From assembly GCA_023375675.1 (NCBI GenBank), contig JALQBC010000091.1, positions 1 through 33,779 on the forward strand: 33,779 nucleotides of DNA, in the 5' to 3' direction. Below the pieces are notes generated by a model, which saw nothing but the letters and a program-made list of their open reading frames with translations, was not told where the DNA came from and made no database searches. The position numbers were made by a program, and so were the translations under genes. Shown piece by piece: positions 8,680 to 18,903 of this stretch. Within the stretch, counting starts at the first letter, position 1, and every line of letters starts with the position of its first letter. Source of the DNA: Cytospora piceicola (Eukaryota > Ascomycota > Sordariomycetes > Diaporthales > Cytosporaceae).

Positions 8680-9495
8680 CTACCTCTTCAGTCTCCTCCG
8701 GTAGATATTGCACAGCTTCGGATGACTCAAGATGTAGAGCGCCTTCTTGACGGCCGCCATGACAGCTAGTTCGGCATCGGCATCGGTGTCGGTGTCAGCG
8801 TCGGCGCTGCCACCCTCGTCCCGTCTCCTCCTGCCGAGAAGGCTCTTGTCCTTGGCCCTCTTCCCAGCCCTGTCCAGCTGGTCGTATGTGTAGTCCAAGG
8901 CCGGGTCGAGGCCGAGGACGGTGAAGAGGTTGCACTGGTGCTGCTTGACGCCCGTCGCCGCGTGCGTGCTCGCCGGCCAGAGAACACTACAGACGTGACA
9001 CTCGTCGGCCTCGAGGAGCTGGCCGAGCCGCTCCTCATCCTGGAGCTGCCGACCGGGCGTGTCTCGGTTCTTCTGGTGGTGATTGTGGTCGTGGTAGTGT
9101 GTCTCGTGATAGTCGGTCTCGTAGGGCTGATGCGTGTCTTTCTGTTGGCCGCCGCCGAACAGTCGCGCTGTGTTCGTAGTCGTGGTCGACATGATGATGC
9201 CGAGGGCGGCGAGCACCACAAGCAGGGCCAGGCCGATGATGGAAAAGATGACAGCACGGCGGCGCCGCTTCATGGTCAGCCACTTCCACGTGCGCATGGC
9301 CACCCACCGGGCCATGGTACCGATCTCGGTGAAGGTGGCATCCCTCCAGTGTCGCTGACGCTGCACAGGGACGTGGACGAGCTGTCGGTGTTGAGCATGG
9401 TCTCGCTTCCTGTGTCTTTCACCTTGAGCAGACTCTTCCTCCACCACCACCTTCTTCTTCTTGTGGGCATTGGGCCTCTGTCTTGTTGGAGGCAT
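8680..9495 (-). CDS. Single-pass membrane protein with degenerate J-like domain
   Basis: A 271-residue single-exon protein. Residues 1-80 are basic and His/Gln-rich, ending in MKRRRR. Residues 81-102 are a clean transmembrane helix, giving a probable Ncyt orientation by the positive-inside rule. A His-rich linker (119-142) and a small Cys-containing segment with CHVC near 166-169 follow. Residues about 187-268 resemble a J domain: NLFTVLGLDP, then a helix, then a later helix ending ALYILSHPK-LCNIYRRRL, like the usual YEVLSDP-xxRxxYD ending. The helix II-III loop lacks HPD and instead holds an Arg/Asp/Ala-rich insertion (220-243). It therefore should not stimulate Hsp70 in the canonical way. 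It may be a J-like scaffold at the ER or another membrane. Assignment rests on pattern only. Confidence 0.6.
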   Translation of the reverse strand: MPPTRQRPNAHKKKKVVVEEESAQGERHRKRDHAQHRQLVHVPVQRQRHWRDATFTEIGTMARWVAMRTWKWLTMKRRRRAVIFSIIGLALLVVLAALGIIMSTTTTNTARLFGGGQQKDTHQPYETDYHETHYHDHNHHQKNRDTPGRQLQDEERLGQLLEADECHVCSVLWPASTHAATGVKQHQCNLFTVLGLDPALDYTYDQLDRAGKRAKDKSLLGRRRRDEGGSADADTDTDADAELAVMAAVKKALYILSHPKLCNIYRRRLKR

Positions 9496-10753
9496 TGTGT
9501 CGGCGGGCGTGTGATTTTACCCTATTTCTACTCCAAGGTAGGACAGACGGACAGACGGACAGTATCGTATCCAATGTTCGAGGGGAAAACGAACGAGTCA
9601 CCGAGAACGAAGACGAAGACGAAGACGAAGACAAATTTGTTGCGAGTTGTCGGGACCATGGAAGAGAGAGACAAAGGCAGAGAGAGAGCAAGAGAGAGAG
9701 CGAGAGCAAGAGAGAGCGAGAGCAAGAGAGAGCGAGAGCAAGAGAGACAGAGAATGTCGACCGTTTTGTTCTCTTCTTCGTCCTTCCTTCTCCCTTTCTC
9801 TCTTTCTCTCCTTCTTCTTTCTGTTCTCCGTCTTGTGACTTCGAGCGAAGCAGCAAGATGTGACTTCGAGCGAAGCAAAAAGAAGACAGACTCTCTTTTC
9901 TTTTTCCCTCGGGGCAATGCAGCAAGGGGAATGTGGGAGGGAACAAACAAAAAATTGTAAAAGGCGGCAGCGATCAAGTAACGATAATGTCGACGGCGCA
10001 GTATTCCGTTTGCTCTCAGCCAAATTAACCAATCATTTAATTATTCAATCAATAAATCAACATGTGAGAATTAATCAATCAATCAACCAACCAACGTGTG
10101 AGCCGACGATGAAGCCGAAAGCGGCACCGAGAGCGGAGCCGAAAACGGGATTATAGCCGAAACGGGGCCGACCGGAGCCGAGGACGGAGTCAAACAACAA
10201 CACAACATGAACACCACACACACATGAACATATGTATAGTAATAATTACCCAGGCTCCCTTATTTTGAAACCCACAGCTGACCGACAGATCGATCAAGCA
10301 ATCAAGCATACCTAGGCAGTCTGTAGTATGCCTTTTTCTTTCTTTCTTTCTTCCTTTCTTTCATTCATTTGGCGGAGCGCTGGGTCTTGTTTCCCACTGT
10401 CGGCATTGCTCTGCTGTGTATTCATGTACATATGCTTCAATGTTGGGTTTCCGTGTTTGCTCCATGCAAAGAAACAAACCCTTCTACACGATTTGTGTTT
10501 TGCTTGCTAATGTCGTCCCTGTGGGACCGGTAAGAGAGAGGTAAGGAAGAGAGCAGGGGAACAGACACAGGCAAGCTTGCATTCAGTAAATAGATAGAAT
10601 GCTAAAATAGTTACCCTCTCTCCCACTCCCTCTCATCGCTCACTCTCTCGATCACTTCGTCTCCGCCTCCCTCTCTCTTTTCTGTCCGTCTCTTCGCCCT
10701 CTCACCAAAGTTGATTCCGAAACCAAAGGCATCCACTCAACTTTCAGGTCGCC
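9496..10753. other. Intergenic region rich in simple and direct repeats
   Basis: No convincing gene in about 1.25 kb. It contains an (AC)GGACAG run near 9543-9562, GAAGAC repeats near 9607-9632, a long GAGAGAGCGAGAGCAA array at about 9662-9752, a 19-bp direct repeat TGTGACTTCGAGCGAAGCA at 9834-9852 and 9859-9877, AATC/AACC repeats at about 10030-10095, and GAGCCGA-type repeats at 10098-10190. Its right part (about 10600-10753) is CT-rich, as often found just upstream of fungal start codons, and should be the promoter of the gene at 10754. Confidence 0.6.
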
Positions 10754-11786
10754 ATGACACCCAACTGGAACTTCAACAACTTTGGGAGCGGGAGCAACTT
10801 CTCCTACCCTTCATACCAGTATCCGGTCCAGAACCAGCATCAAGGTCAAGTTCAAGGCCAAGGTCATCATTCTCCTGCTCACATGTTCGGTCCACCACCA
10901 CCGCTGCCACCGCTACCACCACCGCCGACACCGGCCTTGTATCAGCCGGCCGGAGATGGGCGTCTCATTCCTCCATCCTCCTCCTTTATCCCACCACCTT
11001 TGCCTGTACCTATGCCGCAGGGACGGGGGAGTCAGTACGGGGGTGCAGCTGGACATCCTCCACAAGTATGTATATACCTAAAAGACTCAGGACAGAACAG
11101 AAATCATAGTAAAAAAAACGAGATACAAGGAAAGAAAACAAGATCTGCTTGCTGACTGTGTTGTGTGACACTAGACACCATACCACCCTAACGCACAAGG
11201 CTATGTGCATGGAGGAGGATACGGGAGTAACGCAGATGCTCGGGATAGAGGACGGCATGATAACTTAGTAGCTGGTCCGCCTGGCCTCCTCCCCCACCGA
11301 GGAGCAATGCCGTATCCCTCTCCCTCTGTCCAGTCTTCTCCTGCAAGTACCAGTTATGATGCTTTTGGCCATGGGCAGCTACACCATGACCCACATGCTT
11401 CCAGTGTCGCCAAAAACAGCAAGCGCAAACAGTCGGGTCCCGGCCGTGGAGCAGCTACTGGCCGGGGAAAACAGCCGCGAGGAGGAAGAGGAGCAAGAGA
11501 TCCTGAAGACGAAAACGACCAAGAAGAGAAAGACCACGAACGCGTAGATCGCTTTCGGCGCTTCTTCACCCTGCAGCCCGGCGAGCGGCTCACCTTTAAC
11601 GATCTTGGCCTGATGGCGCAGCACCTGGCCCAGCCCGTGGGGAGAGATGACAGGCGAGGGCAAAAGCGCGAGGCAAGGGACCAGCTGATCCGGCACTGGA
11701 ACCAGGCCGTTCAGCAGGTCGCCAAGGACGCGTGGAATGAGCCCAGAGTGGGAGAGTGGGTTGCGCTGCTCTTGGACGTGGATTAG
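10754..11786 (+). CDS. NFGSGSN-motif protein, family B member 3 (two exons)
   Basis: Exon 1 is 10754-11065 and exon 2 is 11175-11786. The 109-bp intron starts GTATGT and ends ACTAG, and both junctions are phase 0, giving a 307-residue protein. Residues 7-15 are FNNFGSGSN. The linker is Tyr/Pro/Gln-rich, with GQVQGQG, a polyproline stretch near 50-62, then a Gly- and basic/acidic-rich region (GRGKQPRGGRG). The C-terminal domain at about 227-307 has FRRFF, FNDLGLM, RHWNQAV, DAWNEP and GEWVALLL, aligning in order with the other two members. It is the only member with an intron and the only one on the + strand. It converges on the ULP1-like gene, 590 bp away. No enzymatic motif is seen. Function unknown. 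Confidence 0.75.
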
Positions 11787-12376
11787 GGCTGTGCAAATCA
11801 GTACATGTCGGGGACACCTGGAAGGTGGAGAGCTCGAGGACGATGAGTGTAAAGGAAGTCTGTCCGTGATGAATTCATAGCACTCAGGTGCATGTGTCGT
11901 TGCTATGCAAGTTGCAAAGAACAGTTGAGGGGCGTGGGGCTTTACTTGGGAGACCTGTGAACGTTCTGAGATATTCGAAGTAGCACTGCAGCTTTGCAGA
12001 CTTCAAGGAGAGGGAATATATATGTACTTATTAATGTATGTAGGAGGTTGCAGTTGGTTTCAAAACTTGTCTGATCCGCTTGCAAAACATCCTCCAAGCC
12101 CGAGCTGTGTGTGTGTGTGTGGACTTGACTTGTAGGAGTGAAGGGTCGACTCGGCGGAAGATGCTATCGTAGACATCACCAAGCAGTACACAAGAGTGTG
12201 GTTCATGAGCGAGCGTCTGTACAGCGAGATGAAAGCTCATTACGGGCAGCGTTTATTAATACCGGTTGAAGATGGTATAATCGATCGGCCCGCCCCAGGA
12301 TAATTCGAGCCCAGCCGGTTTCGCAACTAACTCGCCTACCGGCAGATACGAACGTATTCGTCTTTCCATCCACTGT
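11787..12376. other. Intergenic region between convergent genes
   Basis: No gene supported. It lies between the family B gene ending at 11786 and the minus-strand protease gene ending at 12377, so it should hold both 3' untranslated regions. A short (TG)n run is at 12106-12120. I see no clear terminator signal. Confidence 0.5.
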
Positions 12377-13186
12377 CTAATACCGCATGCAGACTGCCTC
12401 GGCGAAGAGGCGCTTAGTCCTCTGTTCCTCAAGATACTTGCTAAGCCTCTCTACCTCGCCACGGCTGGTAGCAATCATGGCCTCTATACCACCAACCTCA
12501 TCCTCCTTTTTCCGAAGAGCATCGACAGCCTCCGCATAGGCCTGTTCAGCGCGGCCAAGTTCCAGCGTGCAGCTTGTGGCGGCCGATTGGGTGACGTAGT
12601 GAAGGGCATCTCGGGCCCGGAAGACACGCCTGGCGGTAGTGGTACTGGTGTTGTCGTTGATGGAGCCTATGACCTGACTGAGGTATAGCTCGAGGGCCCG
12701 GCACTCGTCAAGGTCGGCCGCGGCGTTGTCGACAACTTGACGGGAACGGGCAAGATCCTCCGTATGCTTGTCCCTTTCCAGCGTCAAGAGGCGGACACGT
12801 GTACTTGCACGTGCCAGCATCTCGTCGTGTTGTCGTATATCCACATCGCCATGGGGAGGCGATAGTTTGAGAAACTGGCGAACCTGAGACTGGAGGGACT
12901 CGAGAGTGGTGGTACTGACACCACTGTCATCACCAGCATCTTTCAGGCTGATGACGTTGGCGGAAGGGCCTGGATTTGCCTGCTTGACTCGCTTGGCCGG
13001 GGGAACATCAGGTTCCAGAAGGAGACCGAAGTCGCCGCCGCCGTCTTCTTCCACCCCTCTGTCTGCTCTGCTGCGGCGACAGTTCCTCGGGCGGATGGTT
13101 ACACCTGAAGGGATTTCGTCTTCTTCTACCCTTTGCTCAAGTTGATCCTGTTGCTCCTTACGAGACGGACATGCAAACTCCGCGTC

Positions 13187-13225
<39 letters not shown>

Positions 13226-16200
13226 GTGGCGTGTTGGCAGCAGCTCTCCCTCTACTTCCTCGTAGATGATGGACAATTCGGGCTGGAAATTGGCTGCGGC
13301 TGGTTTTTGTGTTCCAGCAGCTATGGCCGGGCCGCCCTGCACCTCGTTTTGGATCAAGCCGAGAAGCATGTCGCGAAAGCTCTGCTCCTGGAGGCCGTCG
13401 CCGGACAGACCTACGCCCAACACAAGACTGTACAAAGCAAGCAGGACAAATATTCCACAGCTGACATTGTCACGCTGTATCGGCCCGTCCTAAAATGGAG
13501 AGAGATAGAGACATGGTCATCAGCTTTGCACTCATCAGGTGCATTGAAACGTGTATGGGATGGACAGACAGAAATGGGCAGATAGGCCGGATTGCTCCTT
13601 ATCAATGCCCGAGATGACTGGCTGGGAGTAGAGAACGGGATGGCTGGATATATGCTTACCAGCATCTCAACGTGAACGTCTCCATCTCCATCTTCATCTT
13701 CGCCTTCGTCTTCGCCACCGCCGTCTCCCTCGCCGTCATCATTATATTTCGCGGGATTATCCACGTCCCCATCGTTCCTACGGCGGGCAGCCGTGATGAC
13801 GGATCTGCCCCACTCCTGCAGACGAGGCTTGAGAGGGGCCCACCGCTCATCGTTCGGAAGGGGGTCGTAGATGCGGATCAGCCTCGCCATGGTGTCGATG
13901 CATGCCAGTGTCCAGTGCTCGCAGGGCTTGCTGTGATGCATTGGAGCGTACACAACAGAGGTGTTGATGACATAGCGTGGGAAGCGCGCCGGGAGGGTCG
14001 CTTCCTCTGGCTGGAGCCAAAGCGGGTGCATGAGGTGTATCTGCCGTGGCAGTCCGTCAGGGCCGCCACACTGCTTCTCGGCCAGGCCCAGGACGAGTCG
14101 GGCTCCCACCTCGATAACGTCGCCGTGTAGTCGTTTCCTCTGCTGGATCTCCGCACTGGCCTGCTGTAGTCTTTCGGTCGTGAAGATGCTTGATGATGAT
14201 GGTAACAGTGACGGTGATGGTGATCTTGATGGTGATGATGGGGAGGATGTGGCAACGTGATGTGGCAGCGGACGACTGCCGGGGCTGATGAAGATGGTAC
14301 TGCTGTGAGGGCCGGCTCGGCTTTCCCTGGGCGGTGTTTGATCATTATAATGACCAGTCTCCCGAGTCGAAGGGGTCGGCCATACCTTGCTACCCTGTAC
14401 TGGGGAATGGGGAGGACGAGGAGGTGGTAGTAGTGGTGGCGGTGGTGCGGACGACGATGCCAGTATTTCTGCAGGCCGCAGATGATTCGTGTCGTTCACA
14501 TCCTCGTCGCCGAGGTCGAGGTCGAAGGCAGCAGCAGCAGCAGCAGCCTTGTCCTTGCTCTTGGTCTTCCTTGAATGCGCAGTTGGGAATGAAGCGTGTT
14601 GTTTCCCCGCGGCCGGGGCACGAGGAAGCTCTAACACCCGCTCTGACGAGCCTGTGTCCACCTGGTTCCAACCACTATCGTCGTCGTAGTCGTCATCATC
14701 CTCATTATCATCACCATGATCATTACCGCCATTGTCAGCACCAAAACTACTTTCATCGTCCGGAGTGGTAAGGTGCATGGTATAGTCTGCAGAGCCGCGT
14801 CGTGTGCCATCCTCCTCCTTGTGGATGTTGCGGCCTCGCACTGTCCGTGCAGCAAGGGAAGTTGGCCAAACTGTCCTCGCCGAGCTATTTTTAATACCGG
14901 CGAGGATACTAGCGGCCATGATACTGGTAGAGGGGGAGAAGCCAGTGTCTTTGCTATCGGGGCTGTCATCGGGGCTCATGACCTTGCCGAGAGGGCTGCT
15001 GCTGAGGAGGTCATTGCTGATTGTGCGCGGTGGTGCTGCATGTCGTGGCTGTTCTGTCGGTGGGGACTGTGAAGAAGCACTCCTGCAATTCTGCCCGCCA
15101 TGCTCGTCATGCCTGTCATTTCCTGCAAGGTGATGTTGCTGGTGTTGATGATGGTGATCTTTTTGTTGGTCCCGGGGTTGCTGCAGTGGCGTCGCTTGCT
15201 GTCGAGGCGGGGCCTGAGGCCGTGGAGCTTGAGGTTGAGCTTGAGGCTCTGGCTGGTGGTAGTGGTGTTGGTCATTATTCTGTGCCAATCGCCACTTCAG
15301 GATATCACCGGCCCTCTTTGCAGCACCCGGGAACCAGCACGGGTTCTGGGCATCTTTTTCGGCCATGGCGGCGAACAACACGCCTCCAGGCTGCCACATC
15401 GTGGGCAGGTCGATGCCGTGTTTCTGTGCCAGCGTCGTAAGGGACCGCATGTACGACTTGTCGTTGAAGGACATGAACGGATTCTCCACTCCGCCTCCGC
15501 CTCCGGCGCCCTGACTTTGACCTTGACCATGACCTTGCTGCTGCCCGAGCCCGAGCCCGAGCCCCTGATGGCCTTCTTCAAGATCGCCGCCGCCGCCTTC
15601 ATCCGAGCCAGCGACCGCGGGATGAGGATGCCCATGTCTTGGTCGGAGGAAGTGGATACCGGGAATCCAGCCGCTCCCGGCCCATGCCTCGTCCAGGAAA
15701 GCCGTGTTCTTCTCGGCCCGCTGGCGAGCCTCTCTTGCCGTATCACGCTCGATGATGCGGCGCGTGGCAGAGAGACGCGGCCTCTGCTCACGGATCTTGT
15801 CGGACATGACCGGGCGCTGCGTCTTGGGGTATGCACGGATCGTGTCACGGACGAGACGGGGGAATTGCTTGTCTTGGTGTGGGACATCTGTGGAGTCGGC
15901 GATGGTGGAGACAAGATCGACGTACTATACGGAACAGAGGCCGAAGAGAGGGACTGGTTAGCCAATTCTAGCACGTATCATGACGCGGGTGCGTGCATGC
16001 ATGGGGCGGGCAAAGAAAGTAGTGATGACAAGTAGATAGTAGAGCGAGTTGTACGTATGTATATAGGTATGTATGTGTTAGAAGCTGGCTTGTTCTGACT
16101 TACGAATGCGTTGGGTTCGTCGAGGACCGGTCGCAGATGCGCAGAGTAATGGCCATCACCCACTGGAGAGCCAGACCCAGAGGCAAGAGGACGGGCACGT

Positions 16201-16424
16201 GGGGGGCGGCGTGTTGGGGTGGTAAGGGTGTGGCGGTCAGGCGAAGGAGGATGAGGAGCTTCTTTGGACTTTGACCTGGACTCAGGCTCGGACTCGGACT
16301 CGGATTCGTGGTTGTTGACACTGTTGGGAACGTGGGGCTTTGCACGCGTGCCCGCTGCACTGGAGGTCGTCGTCGTCGTCGCCGGCGCCGGTGACGGTGA
16401 CTGTGTATGTGTATTTGAGGCCAT
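12377..16424 (-). CDS. ULP1-like C48 cysteine protease with long disordered N-terminus and C-terminal coiled coil
   Basis: Three exons: 16424-16104, 15924-13660 and 13489-12377. Introns are 179 and 170 bp, GTAAGT/TAG and GTAAGC/TAG, all phase 0, giving 1232 residues. An in-frame TGA lies just upstream of the ATG. Residues about 150-700 are mostly disordered (His/Gln/Pro runs, poly-Ala, Asp-rich). The peptidase domain is at about 690-890: catalytic His777 in EHWTLACID, Asp794 in YDPLPND, Gln867 and Cys873 in QRDNVSCGIF. The His-Asp (17) and Gln-Cys (6) spacings equal those of yeast Ulp1 as I remember it. Asp to Gln is longer because of an acidic insert at about 818-858. A poly-Gln run and a coiled coil (about 1060-1220) follow. 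The family cleaves SUMO or related ubiquitin-like proteins. Domestication from a transposon-borne C48 enzyme is an alternative. Confidence 0.85.
13187..13223 (-). repeat. CAG trinucleotide repeat encoding poly-Gln
   Basis: About 12 consecutive CAG codons (read on the minus strand) lie in the last exon of the ULP1-like gene, between the peptidase domain and the C-terminal coiled coil. Pure codon repetition suggests length variability between strains. Confidence 0.9.
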
Positions 16425-17150
16425 CCGGAATCAAGCCAAGATGTCCATGTAAATAACGAGGAAAGAGAGAGGCAAGAGTAAAGAGTGTGCGAAATGGCCA
16501 AAAGATTGTAGATTGAGAAGAATGTGCCCGATTCCTCGCCTGCACAGCCTCGCAACAGCCTCGTTGTTTCTCGGTAGGAGAACACAGCTTTGGTGTCAAA
16601 TGGTCTTGAGTGAGAGGTTCTTATGGACGAGACCAAGAATGTGCCAATGGTTTTGTTTCTCAAAGAAAAGAAAAAGAACAAGACAAGAAGAAGACGAAAA
16701 GTCAAATTGGAAACAACAAGACAAGCAAAGAACAAAGTTTCTTAGGAAAGAGCGCAGCTTGGTTAGTGACTGCCGTCCCCAACTCAAACAAACAAACGTA
16801 AGTTGCGATGCGGGCGGGGCGTATCAGACGGGGCGGACGGTCAAACGGCGGCAGGTACGGGAAGGTGGCCCGTGCACAGACGGATCGCCAGACGGGGATG
16901 ACTTATGGTCTGTGCCAGACGTGCAAATTTGGTACGTCTGAGCACAGACCATGCCAATATACCGAGGTACCTTCTTTCGTCCGGGTATTCGACGCTGATA
17001 TTGGCTGTGTGGCAAACATTTTCTTCCCTTTCACTGTCCTAAGATCATTGGCAAGCTGTCTGTCTTCAAATCGCTTGCTGGTCACGGCCATTCTCTCTTT
17101 GATGCGTTGCCTGCGGGTTGCGCCATATCCCTCCTCATCCTCTTCCTGAT
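16425..17150. other. Upstream region of the ULP1-like gene
   Basis: No gene supported over 700 bp. The first 100 bases include the 5' leader of the protease gene. A long inverted repeat is present at 16905-16952 (separate entry). The remainder is mixed-composition DNA with A-rich tracts near 16660-16740. Confidence 0.45.
16905..16952. repeat. 48-bp near-perfect inverted repeat
   Basis: ATGGTCTGTGC at 16905-16915 pairs with GCACAGACCAT at 16942-16952. Inside them AGACGT (16917-16922) pairs with ACGTCT (16934-16939), with only a one-base bulge difference and an 11-base loop. It lies about 480 bp upstream of the ULP1-like start codon. It could be an operator-like dimer site or a hairpin in a transcript. 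Confidence 0.8.
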
Positions 17151-17151
17151 C

Positions 17152-18903
17152 ATGACAGTCTTCTTGCCTACTAGCACCCTCCGGAAAGTCCGCTCTCACC
17201 ATCAAGAAAATCTAACAACAAATTCATCAGGCCCAAAAAGTTCGAAACCAGACCAGCTAGCAGCAATCGCCGATATATATCAAGCCCTGATTGCCGTTGG
17301 TAGTAGCACTGTCGACCTGATCAATGAACTGGCCAGCAGTTATGAAAATCGCATCGCTCGATGCACGATGCTACCTGTAACCGAAGACGATGAAGAAGGC
17401 TAATGTGGCCAGCGACAGCGACAATGACCAGTCCCCCTTTCCAGTCCCCGCCCTCTGGGCTAGCACCAGAGACAGTACCAGAAGTCAGAGCAGCTATTGT
17501 TCTCTCCCTTAGAAGACAGGGGCGGTACGGGACGGGGCTCTTTGCACACCAGAGGGAGGCCCGCAACGAGCCCTGCAACCTGCGCCTCACATGTCGCAAT
17601 GGGCTCGCTCACAGCGACCCGGAGTAGAACATCAAGCGGCACGACGCATTTTAGCCTTGTGCTCAGGAGGTAGGGAACGAAGAGAGGCCCGCCAATCGGC
17701 ACAAGATTTGGACATATGACTTCAATTGGAACGCCCGGAACTGTAGGACTAAGTTTCTGAATGTGCTGCCATAATACATACAGGCGTTCTGCAGGGCAGA
17801 TGCAGCTCTCCAGGGTGACCAGTATCAGCCCCTGTTGAAGATGGCCGATCGCGAGTACAACGTGGACAGCGGTGTTGAGGAAAGACGATGCTGAAACTGC
17901 CAATAATGCCAACAAAGCCAACAACGCCGGAAGCGACGATACCAAAATCGTGTACCAGCTTAGCCATGACCCTCCGGCACGGTGAGCACAATTAGTCAAG
18001 AGCCTCTTCTTCCGTGTAATCTCATCAGCATCAAGACCAGATTCCACTCTGGAAGAAGAGCAGACTCACTTTAGTACACGAGGAGGAGGAGGAGGAGGAG
18101 GAGGAGGAGGAGGAGGAGGAGGAGGAGGAGGAGGAGAGCATACCAATGCTGAGACCAAGACCAGCCATACTCGTCGCCGCAGCCTTCATCCGCGGCTTCG
18201 CCCGGAACCTCACAACCGACCTGCGGCCTCCTTCTGTCGGGGCGCGTCCAGAAAGACAGCCACTGCGTCGTGCCTGGTAGGGTAGTGCCGAGCACGGCTA
18301 CCTGTTTACATCGGACTGCGAGCTGACCGACGATGCAGCATGGCTTGTCGGGCAGGTCGTCGCTATCCTGACCGAGGCGGAGAACCTGTGCGTCATTGCA
18401 GAAGACGCGGTGGCGGGGCTTGAGTAGGCAGACGTGGTGATGCGCGGTAGTGGTGGTGGTAGCAGAGGCGAGAACACCGGAGGAGGAAGAGGAGGAAAAA
18501 TTGAAGGAGAAGGAAGAGGAGAAAGGCCACCAACAACTCCTTCGGGACACACTGCGCCGGCTTCAAACCTACAATCCTTGGCTCCGCGCCCTGAAGAGTG
18601 ATCTGGACACTATCACGTCGACACTTCTCGCGCGGGCGGCAGAGGCAGCAACGACAATCCAGACACACCACCTGCCGCGGCTCCTCGCGGTGTTCTAGAC
18701 CCTGCATTTCCTCCTCCTCCTCCTATCTGACCTCTGCCACGCTTGACGAGAGCCGTCAACTGCTGCACTACGCCGCCAACATAGTCCAGCAAGTGTATTT
18801 TAGCATGGACAGCCTTCGGAAAGGTTGTCAAGCATTCATGGGTGAGGAAATAAAGAGGCAGACAGCCTACAAGTCAGGATGGGTCTGGGAGGAGGAGGAG
18901 TAA
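17152..18903 (+). pseudogene. Possible broken + strand gene encoding a helical protein (unresolved)
   Basis: Several + strand fragments read like amphipathic helical protein but sit in different frames. At 17152-17400 there is a segment with QLAAIADIYQALI and VDLINELASSYENR. At about 18293-18423 there is one with CELTDDAAWLVGQVV and LTEAENLCVIAEDAV. At 18450-18690 a Glu/Lys run is followed by LLRDTLRRLQTYNPWLRAL and ITSTLLARAAEAA. At about 18735-18903 there is ESRQLLHYAANIVQQVYFSM. Two internal TAG codons could be CAG mutated by C-to-T change. I could not find a consistent set of splice sites, so this may be a pseudogene, a gene with unusual introns, or partly chance. A minus-strand hydrophobic frame at 17460-18047 competes. 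No family recognised. Confidence 0.3.
18077..18136. repeat. (GGA)n trinucleotide array
   Basis: About 18 uninterrupted GGA/GAG units. The array would encode poly-Glu or poly-Gly on the + strand or poly-Ser/Leu on the minus strand, so open frames through it are not evidence of coding. Confidence 0.9.

Noticed and set aside
9419..10032. Several long minus-strand Ser/Leu/Arg frames
   Set aside because: They are translations of the (GAGAGC)n arrays in different frames, with no globular segment.
13411..15807. Reading the ULP1-like protein as a single 798-residue frame starting at 15807
   Set aside because: The frame runs through a GTAAGC donor at 13659 and loses the catalytic Gln and Cys. Coding also continues upstream of 15807 to a TAG acceptor at 15927-15925 that joins in phase to the exon at 16424-16104.
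16903..17205. Minus-strand charged frame (100 codons) as a gene or C-terminal exon
   Set aside because: The charge pattern is plausible, but no upstream exon joins it in phase and it overlaps the palindrome at 16905-16952.
17460..18047. Minus-strand Leu/Val-rich frame as a 195-residue membrane protein
   Set aside because: Its composition is like reverse-strand shadow coding, there is no consistent upstream exon, and the tail is irregular. It cannot be told apart from chance.
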